Origin: Desulfatibacillum aliphaticivorans DSM 15576
GTDB taxonomy: Bacteria; Desulfobacterota; Desulfobacteria; Desulfobacterales; Desulfatibacillaceae
Assembly: GCF_000429905.1 (NCBI RefSeq)
Contig: NZ_KE386983.1
Span: forward strand, 13,683 to 77,682
Reading direction: 5' to 3'
Length of the DNA stretch: 64,000 nt
Of the stretch, positions 16,741-26,205 are shown piece by piece. A model generated the notes under the pieces. That model ran no database searches. It was given only the letters and a program-made list of their open reading frames with translations, and was not told the origin of the DNA. The position numbers and the translations under genes are program-made. Numbering within the stretch: the first letter of the stretch is position 1; every line of letters starts with the position of its first letter.

Positions 16741-18438
16741 ATGTCCATCGGATTTCTCGCAATCGCCGCCTGCGTTCCCATACTCGTCGCCCTGGTTTTG
16801 ATGGTGTGGATGCACTGGCCCGCGGTCCGCGCCATGCCCATGGCCTGGGCGGTGTGCGCCGTCCTGGCTGTGGCGGTCTGGAAAATGCCCGTGGGATTCG
16901 TCCTGGCGGCCACGCTGGGGGGATTCGGCAACACCCTGAACATCCTGATCATCATATTCGGGGCCATCGTGCTTTTGTTTTCGCTGCAGGAAAGCGGCGG
17001 TATGGAAACGATAAAGCAAGGCATCGGAGGCCTGTCCGACGACAAACGGGTGCAGATATTGCTCATCGCTTTTTTATTCAGCGCGTTTCTGGAAGGCGCG
17101 GCCGGATTCGGAACGCCCGCGGCCATTGCGGCGCCGCTTTTGATCAGCCTGGGATTTCCGGCCCTGGCCGCCGTCATGGCTTGTTTGATTTTGAACTCCT
17201 TTCCCGTGACATTCGGCGTGATCGGCGCCGTGGTCTGGTTCGGGCTGAAAAATCTGACGCCCCTTGTCAACAGCGCCGCAGCCCAAGGAATCGCCCCCGC
17301 CTCCATCCCGGACGCATGGGCTTTTTTTGGGGTTGTGGGAAAATGGGGCGCGGTCCTTAATACGCTTCCCATATTCATCCTGCCTTTGTTTGTGATTTGC
17401 TTTGTCACCCGTTATTTCGGCGCCAATCGCTCCTGGAAGGAGGGGCTGGGGGCCTGGAAAATTTCCCTGTTCGCCTCGGCGTGTTTTGCAGCGGCCTACC
17501 TGTTTTTCGCCTTTGTCATGGGCATTGAGTTTCCCAGCCTCATGGGCGGATTGATCGCCCTGGCCATGACCGTGTTCGCGGTAAAGCAGAAATGGCTGCT
17601 GCCCGCCAATACCTGGACCTTTGGCCCGAAAGAGCAATGGGAAAAGGATTGGATCGGGTCCATCGACATGAACGGCGGAGGCCAAAACGCCGCCAATATG
17701 AGCCAGATGCGGGCCTGGGCGCCCTATATCCTCATTGGGGCGCTGCTCATGCTGACCAGGCTGTCCAGCCTGCCGTTCAAGTCCTGGGTCATGGGCCTGG
17801 AAATTAACATCCCGGCCATCATGGGTTACGAATCGGTCAATTTCAGCATGAAGCCTTTTTATTTGCCGGGGATCATGCCTTTTATGCTGACGGCATTGCT
17901 CATCGTTCCTATGCACGGGATGTCGTGGAAAAAGGCGGGCGTCGCGTGGTCCAATGCCTTAAAGAGGATCATCGGCCCGGCCCTGGCCTTGATGTTCGCC
18001 GTGGCTTTGGTGGAGATATTCAAGCAATCCGCCCATAACGCCCTGGATTACCCTTCCATGCCCCTTTCCATGGCAAAGGGCGCGGCCGCCCTGGCCGGGG
18101 GCGCATGGCCGTTGTTCGCCTCGTTTGTGGGGGCTTTGGGAGCGTTTATCACCGGCAGCAACACTGTTTCCAATTTGCTGTTCAGCGAGTTTCAATACGG
18201 CCTGGCCGAGCAAATGCACCTGCCCCGGCAGATCATCGTCGCCCTGCAGTTAGTGGGAGGCTCCATGGGGAACATGGTCTGCATCCACAATATAGTGGCG
18301 GCCTCCGCCGTGGTGGGCCTGACCGGCGCGGAAGGCGCCATCATCAAACGGAACTCCGTCCCCCTGTTGATCTACGGCCTGTGCACGGGTCTTTTAGGCA
18401 TGCTGTTCTGCTACGTTCTATTTCCGGGGATTTTTTGA
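16741..18438 (+). CDS. lctP: L-lactate permease
   Basis: A 565-residue, highly hydrophobic carrier of the LctP family (about 12-14 helices). Family hallmarks seen are the region FLEGAAGFGTPAAIAAPLL near 115, and TGSNTVSNLLFSEFQY with GGSMGNMVCIHNIVAASAV towards the C-terminus. It imports lactate with protons; lactate is a classic electron donor for sulfate reducers. The length matches the family. GGGAG lies about 13 bases upstream of the ATG. No lactate dehydrogenase genes are beside it. Confidence 0.93.
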   Translation: MSIGFLAIAACVPILVALVLMVWMHWPAVRAMPMAWAVCAVLAVAVWKMPVGFVLAATLGGFGNTLNILIIIFGAIVLLFSLQESGGMETIKQGIGGLSDDKRVQILLIAFLFSAFLEGAAGFGTPAAIAAPLLISLGFPALAAVMACLILNSFPVTFGVIGAVVWFGLKNLTPLVNSAAAQGIAPASIPDAWAFFGVVGKWGAVLNTLPIFILPLFVICFVTRYFGANRSWKEGLGAWKISLFASACFAAAYLFFAFVMGIEFPSLMGGLIALAMTVFAVKQKWLLPANTWTFGPKEQWEKDWIGSIDMNGGGQNAANMSQMRAWAPYILIGALLMLTRLSSLPFKSWVMGLEINIPAIMGYESVNFSMKPFYLPGIMPFMLTALLIVPMHGMSWKKAGVAWSNALKRIIGPALALMFAVALVEIFKQSAHNALDYPSMPLSMAKGAAALAGGAWPLFASFVGALGAFITGSNTVSNLLFSEFQYGLAEQMHLPRQIIVALQLVGGSMGNMVCIHNIVAASAVVGLTGAEGAIIKRNSVPLLIYGLCTGLLGMLFCYVLFPGIF

Positions 18439-18479
18439 GTTCGCTTGATGTTGGATTACCTCCGTTCAAACGACCGATA

Positions 18480-18629
18480 TTGTTGGGGTTCGCAAGCTCA
18501 ATCCAACCTGCGACTCTGCAATCGCGACGCAGGTTGGGTAGAGAGCGCATAGACTTTTCCAATTGCTAAGACCTGTTCTCTCTGGAAAAGAAAGTCGAGA
18601 TTCGGAGAGCTTGTCTCGAAACCCAACAA
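18480..18629 (+). repeat. MITE-like repeat, copy 1 (150 bp)
   Basis: Its terminal inverted repeats are TTGTTGGGGTTCG (left) and CGAAACCCAACAA (right), 12 of 13 bases matching. Inside, CCAACCTGCG pairs with CGCAGGTTGG, followed by the conserved GGTAGAGAGCGCATAG. A second copy of almost identical length and the same orientation is at 19505-19655. No transposase is encoded. Confidence 0.75.
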
Positions 18630-18648
18630 ACAGGCTGCCAAAGAAGAT

Positions 18649-18709
18649 CGTCATCCCCGCAAGGGCGACCCGCGTTTCAGGATCGCCCGCAAGCAGGGAC
18701 CCAGGGGCC
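18649..18709. repeat. dispersed GTCATCCCC...GGGACCCAGGGG repeat, 61 bp
   Basis: A related copy of the element at 16434-16493, with the inner inverted pair GGGCGACCC/GGATCGCCC. It ends next to the stop codon of the DUF4386 gene. Confidence 0.55.
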
Positions 18710-18711
18710 TT

Positions 18712-19410
18712 CTACATATTGACGAATGAAGACTTTCGCCCCGTCAGCAGCCAAATACAAAATGCAAGCTCCGCGATTAAGGGGATGATGTAGACAGCCT
18801 CGATTTGGGAATAAAGCTCAGGAAGTGTAAACCGCACGCTGCTTCCAAACAGATAGACGATTCCGGCGGCGGCAAGACCGTATCCAAGCAGTTTGGGGAT
18901 GCCTGATTTCAAAACCAGATGCCCCAGAACCAGATTGGAAACGCCGAAGAAAATCAAGCCCAGGTCGTAGCCGTGACTGTGCAATTCCAAAAACAGCATG
19001 GTGAGGGCGTTGGTTTGCTCCTGAGGCCGAGGCAACATGGAATAGGGGACGATCTGGACTAAAAAGGCGGCGTAGTAATTGAGCAAATTAAAGGCGAGAA
19101 TCACAGCCTGAATCAACCGGAAGCCGGCAGCGGCCATGGACAGTTTTTTATGAACAGGTTCAAAGAGGACGTACAAAAAAAGCGCCAGGGCGGCGTCCGC
19201 TATGACCATCAGGGCATCGGCCCAAAATCCCATGCGAAACAGGGTTGAGAAGTTAAGGATATTTTCCGCCGTGGCGACGGGATCTCCGGAAACAATCAAC
19301 TTGGCCCGGATAAAGAATTCGGCGAAAATCCCCAATACAATGATGAGGAGATACAGGAGTCCGGCGAATCGGGCGTAGAATAGCGGCGATGATGTTTTTT
19401 TGCCATCCAT
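18712..19410 (-). CDS. DUF4386 integral membrane protein
   Basis: From ATG 19410 the product has 232 residues with six or so hydrophobic helices (ARFAGLLYLLIIVLGIFAE first, IPLIAELAFCIWLLTG last). The sequence pattern is that of DUF4386 proteins, which are of unknown function. The frame extends to 19491, but the conserved part begins just after MDGKKTSSP. The gene is bracketed by two copies of a 150-bp inverted-repeat element and is on the strand opposite the lactate permease, so it may be a late insertion. Confidence 0.7.
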   Translation of the reverse strand: MDGKKTSSPLFYARFAGLLYLLIIVLGIFAEFFIRAKLIVSGDPVATAENILNFSTLFRMGFWADALMVIADAALALFLYVLFEPVHKKLSMAAAGFRLIQAVILAFNLLNYYAAFLVQIVPYSMLPRPQEQTNALTMLFLELHSHGYDLGLIFFGVSNLVLGHLVLKSGIPKLLGYGLAAAGIVYLFGSSVRFTLPELYSQIEAVYIIPLIAELAFCIWLLTGRKSSFVNM

Positions 19411-19504
19411 GAATTCCGGCTCCCGGATGTTGGCAAGAGAAATATGTGTTGGATGAACCTGCGTAAAATCTCTCGGATGTAAATCAGACATCCGCCGGCG
19501 GTTG

Positions 19505-19655
19505 TCGTTGGGTTTCGCAAGCTCAACCCAACCTACGTCTTTTCATGTAAAAATGGTAGGTTGGGTAGAGAGCGTATAGGGTCATCTAATTGCAAAACCT
19601 ATTCTCGCCAAAAAAGACCGTCGAAATTCACGGAGTATATCTCGAAACCCAACAA
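19505..19655 (+). repeat. MITE-like repeat, copy 2 (151 bp)
   Basis: Its ends are TCGTTGGGTTTCG and CGAAACCCAACAA. The inner stem reads CCCAACCTAC / GTAGGTTGGG, so the pairs that are G-C in copy 1 are A-T here on both sides of the stem. It lies 10 bases from the stop of the radical SAM gene at 19665. Confidence 0.75.
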
Positions 19656-19664
19656 TCGGACCTG

Positions 19665-21254
19665 TCAGGCCGCCTGGCCGGGGTTGGGCGTCCATGCCCA
19701 GCAGGCGTCGTCGCCGCCGTTTACAATGCGGATATGCCCGTTTTTATAAAAGGGAACCACAATGGACTCCACCATGGCATGATCCCGGCCTGTGCGTCCG
19801 GCGATGGCGTCCACCAGGAACGAAAGGGCCTTTTCCGGGATTTTGGCCAGATCCGCCGGGATGACGCCGCACTGTTCCACCAGATCCTCTTCCAGGATTT
19901 GGAACGTGCCGCCCACCTTGCGGGTTCCTTCTACGCGCAGATCGTCCTCAGGAGAATTGACGCCTTTTCCGAATCCTTCTTCCAGGCGCTTCCACTCTTC
20001 TTCGCATTCCTTTTCAAACCGGCCTACAAAGTCAATGGCGTCCTGAGGGGACACCTGGGAGGTGCGCACCACCGGCCGGTTGGCGTCGTACAGGCTCCAG
20101 TCGTCGGTGAGGATTTCCAGGTCGTATTCTTCCAGGTTTTCCAGGACGGTTGTTCCGGGAAAGGGCGCCAGGAAATGGTAGCCGTAAATGGCGTCCAGCT
20201 TTTTAGCGAAACGAGCGGAGTCGGCCATGGTTTCGTGGGTTTCGCCGGGAAGCCCGACCATAAAGGAAGCATGGGGCAGGATGCCCACTTCCTTGCAGAT
20301 CTTCACCGCTTTTTCCGCCTGCGCCAGGGTGATGCCTTTTTTCACGCGTTTCAGCATTTCCTGGTTGCCGGACTCAATGCCGAAGCTCACGCAATCGCAG
20401 CCGGTCTCCCGCATGAGGGCGAAGGTCTCCTTGTCCGCGGTGTTGACCCGGGAGAAAGCGCTCCATCCGAATTTCAGGCCCCGATTTTTGATTTCGTTGC
20501 AAACCTCACGCACCCGTTTTTTATTGGAGGTGAACAAGTCGTCCGCCACGTTGATGCGTGTGAACCCCAGTTCCAGCAGGGTTTCGATTTCGTCAACCAC
20601 CTTTTTGACGCTGCGATACCGCACCTTATGCCCCACCATGCGCCTGCCCAGGCAAAAGATGCATTTATTGGGGCATCCCCGGCTGGTGATGATGGATACG
20701 GGAAATCCCAAGGCCTTGTACCGGGACAACGGCAGCAAATGCCTGGCCGGCATGGGCAGGGAGTCCAGGTCCTGGATAAAATCCCTATGGCCGGTTTCAA
20801 CAATTTCACCGTTATGCCTGAGGATCAGGCCGGTCACGTTTTCCAGAGTTTCGCCTTTGGCCAGAAGCGGAGTGATTTCTTCAATGGTCTGCTCGCCTTC
20901 TCCAATCACAATGCAGTCCACGGCGGGAAATTTTTCCAAGGTCTCGTGCGCCCAGAACGACACATGAGGGCCGCCCATAATGGTGTACACCGAAGGATCG
21001 ATCTCCTTGACGTCCGTGATGATTTGCGCGGCCTGGGGAAAGCTCATGGTCACGGAGGTGGAGCCCACCACGTGGGGCTTGAACTCGTCCATGGCTTTTT
21101 GAATCTTTTCCTTGTTGTAACCGGACACGACAAAGTCGAAAATCCTGACTTCCGCACCCGCCTGCTCAAAGGCGGCGGCCACATAACACACTCCCAAGGG
21201 GGGAGCAGGCGCCTCTTCCAGGGGATAAGGCGGGGCAATTACTGCAACACGCAT
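19665..21254 (-). CDS. B12-binding radical SAM protein
   Basis: The 529-residue protein begins MRVAVIAPPYPLEEAP, the usual start of the cobalamin-binding domain, and carries VIGEGEQTI near 116. The radical SAM motif is CPNKCIFC (Cys 194, 198, 201), with FGIESGNQ and MVGLPGET later. A C-terminal extension of ~150 residues has no assigned role. ATG 21254 has GGAG 6 bases upstream; the frame extends to 21362. It follows the TPR gene of the secretion operon by 114 bases on the same strand, so cotranscription is possible. Substrate unknown; lipids and hopanoids are typical of related enzymes. Confidence 0.88.
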   Translation of the reverse strand: MRVAVIAPPYPLEEAPAPPLGVCYVAAAFEQAGAEVRIFDFVVSGYNKEKIQKAMDEFKPHVVGSTSVTMSFPQAAQIITDVKEIDPSVYTIMGGPHVSFWAHETLEKFPAVDCIVIGEGEQTIEEITPLLAKGETLENVTGLILRHNGEIVETGHRDFIQDLDSLPMPARHLLPLSRYKALGFPVSIITSRGCPNKCIFCLGRRMVGHKVRYRSVKKVVDEIETLLELGFTRINVADDLFTSNKKRVREVCNEIKNRGLKFGWSAFSRVNTADKETFALMRETGCDCVSFGIESGNQEMLKRVKKGITLAQAEKAVKICKEVGILPHASFMVGLPGETHETMADSARFAKKLDAIYGYHFLAPFPGTTVLENLEEYDLEILTDDWSLYDANRPVVRTSQVSPQDAIDFVGRFEKECEEEWKRLEEGFGKGVNSPEDDLRVEGTRKVGGTFQILEEDLVEQCGVIPADLAKIPEKALSFLVDAIAGRTGRDHAMVESIVVPFYKNGHIRIVNGGDDACWAWTPNPGQAA

Positions 21255-21368
21255 ATAGTTCTCCATTACCTCCTCCATCAAAATACTTGTGGAGAGGATA
21301 CGTTTATATTGAGGCGCAGACGCCGGGCAAAAAGCCTGTTTGCAGGCGGCGCGGAATTCCACCCTGCT

Positions 21369-22322
21369 CTAAAACGGAATGGTCAGCGACGCGCCTTGGC
21401 CCGTTCCGTCCGGCAAGGCGCCTGCCGAGACCCGAACCTTAACCTGTTCCAGGCTTTTGGTAAAGGCGGCTTTTTGTCTCCTGTTGTATTTGTGCGCGCT
21501 GGACGCGGCGCTGTATATATTTCCGGCGTAAAAACCGAAACCCACCACTCCAATGACAGATCCCAGGGCTTCCTGGTCATTGTCGAAACTTTCGTAAGCC
21601 GCTATAATCAGGCCTGCATTCAGCAAAAATGCAATGGCTGCGTCCTGATAACGATTCGTATACACATGCCCAAGGCCCGGGACCACGGCCAGCACCCCGG
21701 CCGTTCCAGGGCTCTTATACTGCAAGTCGCCGGCTTTGTCGATCTCGGCGACAAGGGCCGGTATCCGGTACTTGTCCCAAACAGACCTGTCCATGCCCTT
21801 GAAAACGCCTGCAGCCGCATTAAAGTCCCCTTCCAGAACATACACCCATCCGGCGTCGTAACGGGCTTTTTGCGCCAGTTCGCCAGGCCCTGCGTTTTGG
21901 ACCACGTCGCTCAGGCAGGTGCGGGCTTCCTCATAATCCTGGATTTTGACGCTGCACTGGCAGATTAAAAGCGAGGCCTCGGCGGCCAGGGGGCTTTGGG
22001 GATATTGCGCCGCCATGGATTCCAGGGCTTTTTGGGCTTCCTCGTAATCCTGCCCCAGATAGTAGGACTGGCCTATACGCAAGGCCGCCTGGGGGGCGCG
22101 GTCGTCATTCGGGAAAAAGTACAGAAATCGGCGATATTCCGAAACGGCCCGGTAATACTCGCCCTGGCTGAAATTGCTTTCGGCGAAGGCCAGTTGGCTG
22201 TCGGCGTCGATGGTAAGAGCCTGGTTGGCCAAGGCAGGGGCGGAGAGGATTGTAAGCAAAACAATCAGGGCCGGGACGAGAAAACATCCCCTTGGCAATC
22301 CCTTGTGCGCCGCGCCTATCAC
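21369..22322 (-). CDS. TPR protein with C-terminal membrane segment (secretion operon)
   Basis: The GTG start overlaps the gspE stop as GTGA. The 317-residue protein has a signal peptide (LVPALIVLLTILSAPALA), then BamD/YbgF-like tetratricopeptide repeats (DSQLAFAESNFSQGEYYRAV and three more), and ends in a DUF5683-like part with a Gly/Pro-rich turn (AVVPGLGHVYTNRYQDA) and two hydrophobic stretches. It is probably periplasmic and membrane-attached. Coupling to gspE suggests a role in assembling or using the type II system; no standard Gsp letter fits. Confidence 0.72.
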   Translation of the reverse strand: MIGAAHKGLPRGCFLVPALIVLLTILSAPALANQALTIDADSQLAFAESNFSQGEYYRAVSEYRRFLYFFPNDDRAPQAALRIGQSYYLGQDYEEAQKALESMAAQYPQSPLAAEASLLICQCSVKIQDYEEARTCLSDVVQNAGPGELAQKARYDAGWVYVLEGDFNAAAGVFKGMDRSVWDKYRIPALVAEIDKAGDLQYKSPGTAGVLAVVPGLGHVYTNRYQDAAIAFLLNAGLIIAAYESFDNDQEALGSVIGVVGFGFYAGNIYSAASSAHKYNRRQKAAFTKSLEQVKVRVSAGALPDGTGQGASLTIPF

Positions 22323-24055
22323 TGTTGAGTCACCCGGAAGACTTCTTCGATGGAGGTTATGCCCGCCAGCACCTTGTTGACGCCGTCCTGCCGCAAGGTG
22401 ATCATGCCGTTTTCAATCGCCTTGGCCTTGATGGTGTTAGCGTCCGAGGCGGTAAGAAGCAGGGACTTAATGTCGCGGTCCATGGGCATGATCTCAAAGA
22501 TGCCTTTCCGGCCATGGTACCCGGTTTGCAGGCATTCGGGGCAGCCCACAGGCTTGTATATCTGGCCTTTAGCCAGATCCTCCGGCGTCATCTTAAGAAA
22601 AGCCATGGAGGCCTCGTCCGGCGTGTGGGGCTCCTTGCAATGGGGGCAAAGCACCCGCACCAGGCGCTGGGCCATGACCGCCAGAACCGATGACGAAATG
22701 AGAAAAGGCTCCACGTTCATGTCGATCAAACGGGTGATGGCGCTAGCCGAGTCGTTGGTATGCAGGGTGGAGAAAACCAAGTGGCCGGTCAGGGAGGACT
22801 GCACGGCGATTTCTGCGGTTTCCATATCGCGGATTTCTCCGATCAGAATAACGTCCGGATCCTGGCGCACGACGGAGCGAAGCCCGCGGGCGAAGGTCAG
22901 GTCGATTTTTGGATTGACCTGAATCTGGCCGATGCCCGAAATCTGGTATTCCACCGGGTCCTCAATGGTGATGATATTGATGTCCTCGGTATTGATGGTG
23001 GAAAGGACCGCGTACAGGCTGGTGGTTTTGCCGCTGCCCGTGGGGCCCGTGACCAATATGATTCCGTAGGGCTGGTGGATCAGGCCGTGGATGGTTTTCA
23101 ACTGTTCGCCGGTGAAGCCGATGTCCGTCAGTTTGAGTATGGTTGTGGATTTGTCCAGCAAACGCAAGACGATGCGCTCCCCGAATGTGGTGGGGATGGT
23201 GGACACGCGGATGTCCACGTTGCGGTCGCCGATGCGGATTTCGATCCTGCCGTCCTGGGGCAGCCGCTTTTCGGCGATATTCAGCTTGGCCATGACCTTG
23301 ATGCGGGAAACCAATGCCGATTGAATGCGCTTGGGCGGCTTGATGAGATCGTACAGCACGCCGTCCACGCGATACCGCACCTTGAGCATAGTCTGATAGG
23401 GCTCGATATGGATATCGCTGGCCCGGGCCTTGACCGCCTGGGACAGGATGTGGTTCACCAGTTTGATGATGGGCGCGTCGCTGGTTTCCTCCAGAAGGTC
23501 GGCGGTTTTTTCGATCTCCGAAATAATGGAGTCCGCGCCTTCCTCCATGTCCGCAACCAATTGCTCGGCGCTGTCCCGGGCCATGTCGTAGGCCATGTTG
23601 ATGGCGGAGGTAATGGCGGCGCTGGGCGCCAGGATCGTAGTGACAGGCCCCGCGTTCAACAGGGCAGCCAGGTCGTCCACCGCGTCGAAGCCCGAAGGAT
23701 CGGCCACGGCCACGTACACCTGCCGCTCCCGTTCCTCGTCCTGATCCGGCTCTTGTTCATCTTCGGATTCCTCGGCCAAAAACAGGGGAACCATTTTATG
23801 CTTTTTTAAAAACTGGATGGGCGTTTGCTGGGTATAGTCGGCCGGCCCCGCGTCAATGGGCAGTTCGTTCCACACCTCCAGGCCGTAATATTCACCCACG
23901 GCCTGAAGCCAGGCGTTTTCCTGCAACAGGTTCTTTTGGGCCAGGACGTCGCCCAGGGAGACGCCTTTTTCCGCGGAAACCCGCCTTGCGTCTTCCAGAT
24001 CTTCCGGCGGCAGCCCGTGGTCTCTGATCAGTATTTCATCCAGTGACGGGAGCAT
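22319..24055 (-). CDS. gspE: type II secretion ATPase GspE
   Basis: A 578-residue ATPase with the N1/N2 domains of GspE/PilB, Walker A GPTGSGKTT near residue 337, the Asp box, Walker B ILIGEIRDMETAEIA, and a zinc-binding C-terminal insert (CPHC near 468, CPEC near 506). It powers pseudopilus assembly from the cytoplasm together with GspL and GspF. A loop rich in Glu/Asp (EESEDEQEPDQDEERE) near residue 100 is an unusual acidic insertion. Its ATG overlaps the gspD stop by one base. Confidence 0.96.
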   Translation of the reverse strand: MLPSLDEILIRDHGLPPEDLEDARRVSAEKGVSLGDVLAQKNLLQENAWLQAVGEYYGLEVWNELPIDAGPADYTQQTPIQFLKKHKMVPLFLAEESEDEQEPDQDEERERQVYVAVADPSGFDAVDDLAALLNAGPVTTILAPSAAITSAINMAYDMARDSAEQLVADMEEGADSIISEIEKTADLLEETSDAPIIKLVNHILSQAVKARASDIHIEPYQTMLKVRYRVDGVLYDLIKPPKRIQSALVSRIKVMAKLNIAEKRLPQDGRIEIRIGDRNVDIRVSTIPTTFGERIVLRLLDKSTTILKLTDIGFTGEQLKTIHGLIHQPYGIILVTGPTGSGKTTSLYAVLSTINTEDINIITIEDPVEYQISGIGQIQVNPKIDLTFARGLRSVVRQDPDVILIGEIRDMETAEIAVQSSLTGHLVFSTLHTNDSASAITRLIDMNVEPFLISSSVLAVMAQRLVRVLCPHCKEPHTPDEASMAFLKMTPEDLAKGQIYKPVGCPECLQTGYHGRKGIFEIMPMDRDIKSLLLTASDANTIKAKAIENGMITLRQDGVNKVLAGITSIEEVFRVTQQ

Positions 24056-26205
24056 TATTCGGGCGTCTCCTCCTCTGCCGGTTCCTGAAATTCGTCAACC
24101 TTCTCGGGAGAATTGGGCAGGTAATCCTCTACATTGATAACCTGCTCCGGCTTGCGCTTATACAATTCAATGACGTTTTTCTCCACTTCCTTGATGGATT
24201 CGATCTTTTTCTCGGAAATCTCTTTGGCCTCCGTAGGCGTCTGGATAATCCGGGGGGTGAGGAAGACGTACAGATTGGTTTTTTCGCGTTTTTCGGTTTT
24301 GCTTCTAAACGCCCAGCCCAGCCAGGGGATGTCGCCCAGGCATGGCACTTTATACGTGCCCCCCTCGGTGCTTTCGTCTATCAGACCGCCGATAACGATG
24401 GTGTTTCCGTCCTTGACGATAACCGTGGTGTCCGCCTTGCGTTTGTATGTAGTGGGCTGGGTGGTGGTTCCGGCCGTCTCAATGAGCCGGGTGACTTCCT
24501 GAAACACATCCAGCCTGACCAAGCGCTCCTGGCTGATCTGGGGGGTGATTTTCAGGGTGACGCCCACGTCGCGGTATTCATAGCTTGTGTAGTCCACGCT
24601 GGAGCTGGATGTGTCCTGACGGGTGACGTAAGGCACGTTTTTGCCTACGTAAATTTCGGATTCTTCGTTGTTTGTGGCCAGAATATGGGGCGCGGACAGA
24701 ATGTGGACGTCCGAGTCATTTTTATAGGCCCGCATGACGGCGCCCAGGGTGGGGAAGTAAATATCGCCGATTTTGATGTTCTCGCCGATCACGCCCATGG
24801 AAAAAGCCGTAGGAAAGCCAGCCACCCCGGAAGCGATTTCCGCCGTGGTGGGAAAGAGCGTATAGGCGCCTTCGCTGCCCGCACCGCCCGATCCGGCCCA
24901 GCCCACCGCCTGATCGCCGTTGACCTCAAAGTTGTCGCCTACCCGCCATTCCACGCCCAGTTCAAAGGCCTTGTCCGTGGAGACTTCCATGATCAACGCT
25001 TCAATATAAACCATGGACCTGGGAATATCCAGCTTTTCGATCACGTCCCTAAGGACCTTAAAGTCCTCCTTGTCCGCCACGATGATAATGCTGTTTGTGG
25101 CCTTATCCGCGGAAATCTGCACATCCTTGGAAACCACCGGCGCTTCGGCTTTGTTCTTGGTGTCGGTCTGCTTGCCGGGCAGGGCCTGGAGCACCTTCAC
25201 CACCTCTTCGGCCGTGGCGTTTTGCAAGTAAACCACCTGGATTTTGCCTTCGCCCGTGGGCTGCTCTTTATCGAGCAATTCAACAAAGGAGAGGATGGCT
25301 TCCGTGTCGTCTTTGGAGGCCAGGATAATCAGGCTGTTGGTGCGTTCGTCAGCCACGATTTTAACCACGTCCCCGGTGGCGGCCACGGTCTGTGCGTTCT
25401 TGGACTTGGTATTGACCCGCGGCCGGGAGGAAGTGTTGCCTTTGCTTTCAAACAATGTAGTGGCCAGCTTGGCCATTTCGGCTGCTCCGGCATGCGTCAA
25501 GGGGACGACCGTCAACTCCTCGCCCACGCCGTGGACGTCAATGGCCTTAAGAATTTTTACAAGACGCTGGATGTTGGATTCCACGTCCGTGACAATCAGG
25601 GTGTTGGTGGGGCTGTACGCCACCAGCAGGCTGCCCTTGGAAACCATGGGCTGAAACAGCTTGACTACGTCCTCCACCTGGGCGAAGTCCATGGAAATCA
25701 ATTGGGTGACCACTTTGTCGGTCTCGGAAATTCTATGGTCAAAAAGCCGGGTTTCCGGGTTTTTTGTCTTGGCGTCCGGCGCAGGAACGACCTTGGTGAG
25801 AGAGCCCACCTTAACCGTGGCGTATCCGTAAACTTCCAGCACGGACAGGAACACCTGATAGGCTTCATCGGGCGTGACTTTTTTGGGCGACATGATGGTG
25901 ATTTTCCCCCGAACCTTGCTGTCCAGGACAAAATTCTTCCCAGTCACTTCGCTGATGTATTTTACGAATTCCGCAATCTCGGCATCCTCGAAATCAATCT
26001 GGATCAGGCCTTCATCCTCCTGATCCACGCCGGAATCGGAGGGCTCCAGGATTTCTTCCACGCCATTGGAAGAGTCTGCACCCGTCACCCGGGCGGCCTG
26101 GACGTTCGTCCCCAACAGGATCGCAACTGCGAGGAGCGCCAGCATAAAGCGCAGGGATTTCGCCATGTGAGTCATCATTCGCCTCATGTGAGTTGCCTTA
26201 ATCAT
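24055..26205 (-). CDS. gspD: type II secretion secretin GspD
   Basis: The 716-residue outer-membrane channel has an N-terminal signal peptide (best seen from MAKSLRF, at 26166), N0-N3 ring domains (FVLDSKVRGKITIMSPKKV, YSPTNTLIVTDVESNIQRL) and the secretin core (RLDVFQEVT, VKDGNTIVIGGLI, VPCLGDIPWLGWAFR). Several starts are possible; ATG 26205 overlaps the TPR gene stop by eight bases. A Glu-rich tail (EFQEPAEEETPE) ends the protein. No pilotin (GspS) gene is seen here. Confidence 0.96.
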   Translation of the reverse strand: MIKATHMRRMMTHMAKSLRFMLALLAVAILLGTNVQAARVTGADSSNGVEEILEPSDSGVDQEDEGLIQIDFEDAEIAEFVKYISEVTGKNFVLDSKVRGKITIMSPKKVTPDEAYQVFLSVLEVYGYATVKVGSLTKVVPAPDAKTKNPETRLFDHRISETDKVVTQLISMDFAQVEDVVKLFQPMVSKGSLLVAYSPTNTLIVTDVESNIQRLVKILKAIDVHGVGEELTVVPLTHAGAAEMAKLATTLFESKGNTSSRPRVNTKSKNAQTVAATGDVVKIVADERTNSLIILASKDDTEAILSFVELLDKEQPTGEGKIQVVYLQNATAEEVVKVLQALPGKQTDTKNKAEAPVVSKDVQISADKATNSIIIVADKEDFKVLRDVIEKLDIPRSMVYIEALIMEVSTDKAFELGVEWRVGDNFEVNGDQAVGWAGSGGAGSEGAYTLFPTTAEIASGVAGFPTAFSMGVIGENIKIGDIYFPTLGAVMRAYKNDSDVHILSAPHILATNNEESEIYVGKNVPYVTRQDTSSSSVDYTSYEYRDVGVTLKITPQISQERLVRLDVFQEVTRLIETAGTTTQPTTYKRKADTTVIVKDGNTIVIGGLIDESTEGGTYKVPCLGDIPWLGWAFRSKTEKREKTNLYVFLTPRIIQTPTEAKEISEKKIESIKEVEKNVIELYKRKPEQVINVEDYLPNSPEKVDEFQEPAEEETPE

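Noticed and set aside
19590..21968. Long plus-strand open frame opposite the radical SAM gene
   Set aside because: It is antisense to genes with clear motifs, rich in His, Gly and Phe as expected for a shadow frame, and crosses several real gene borders.
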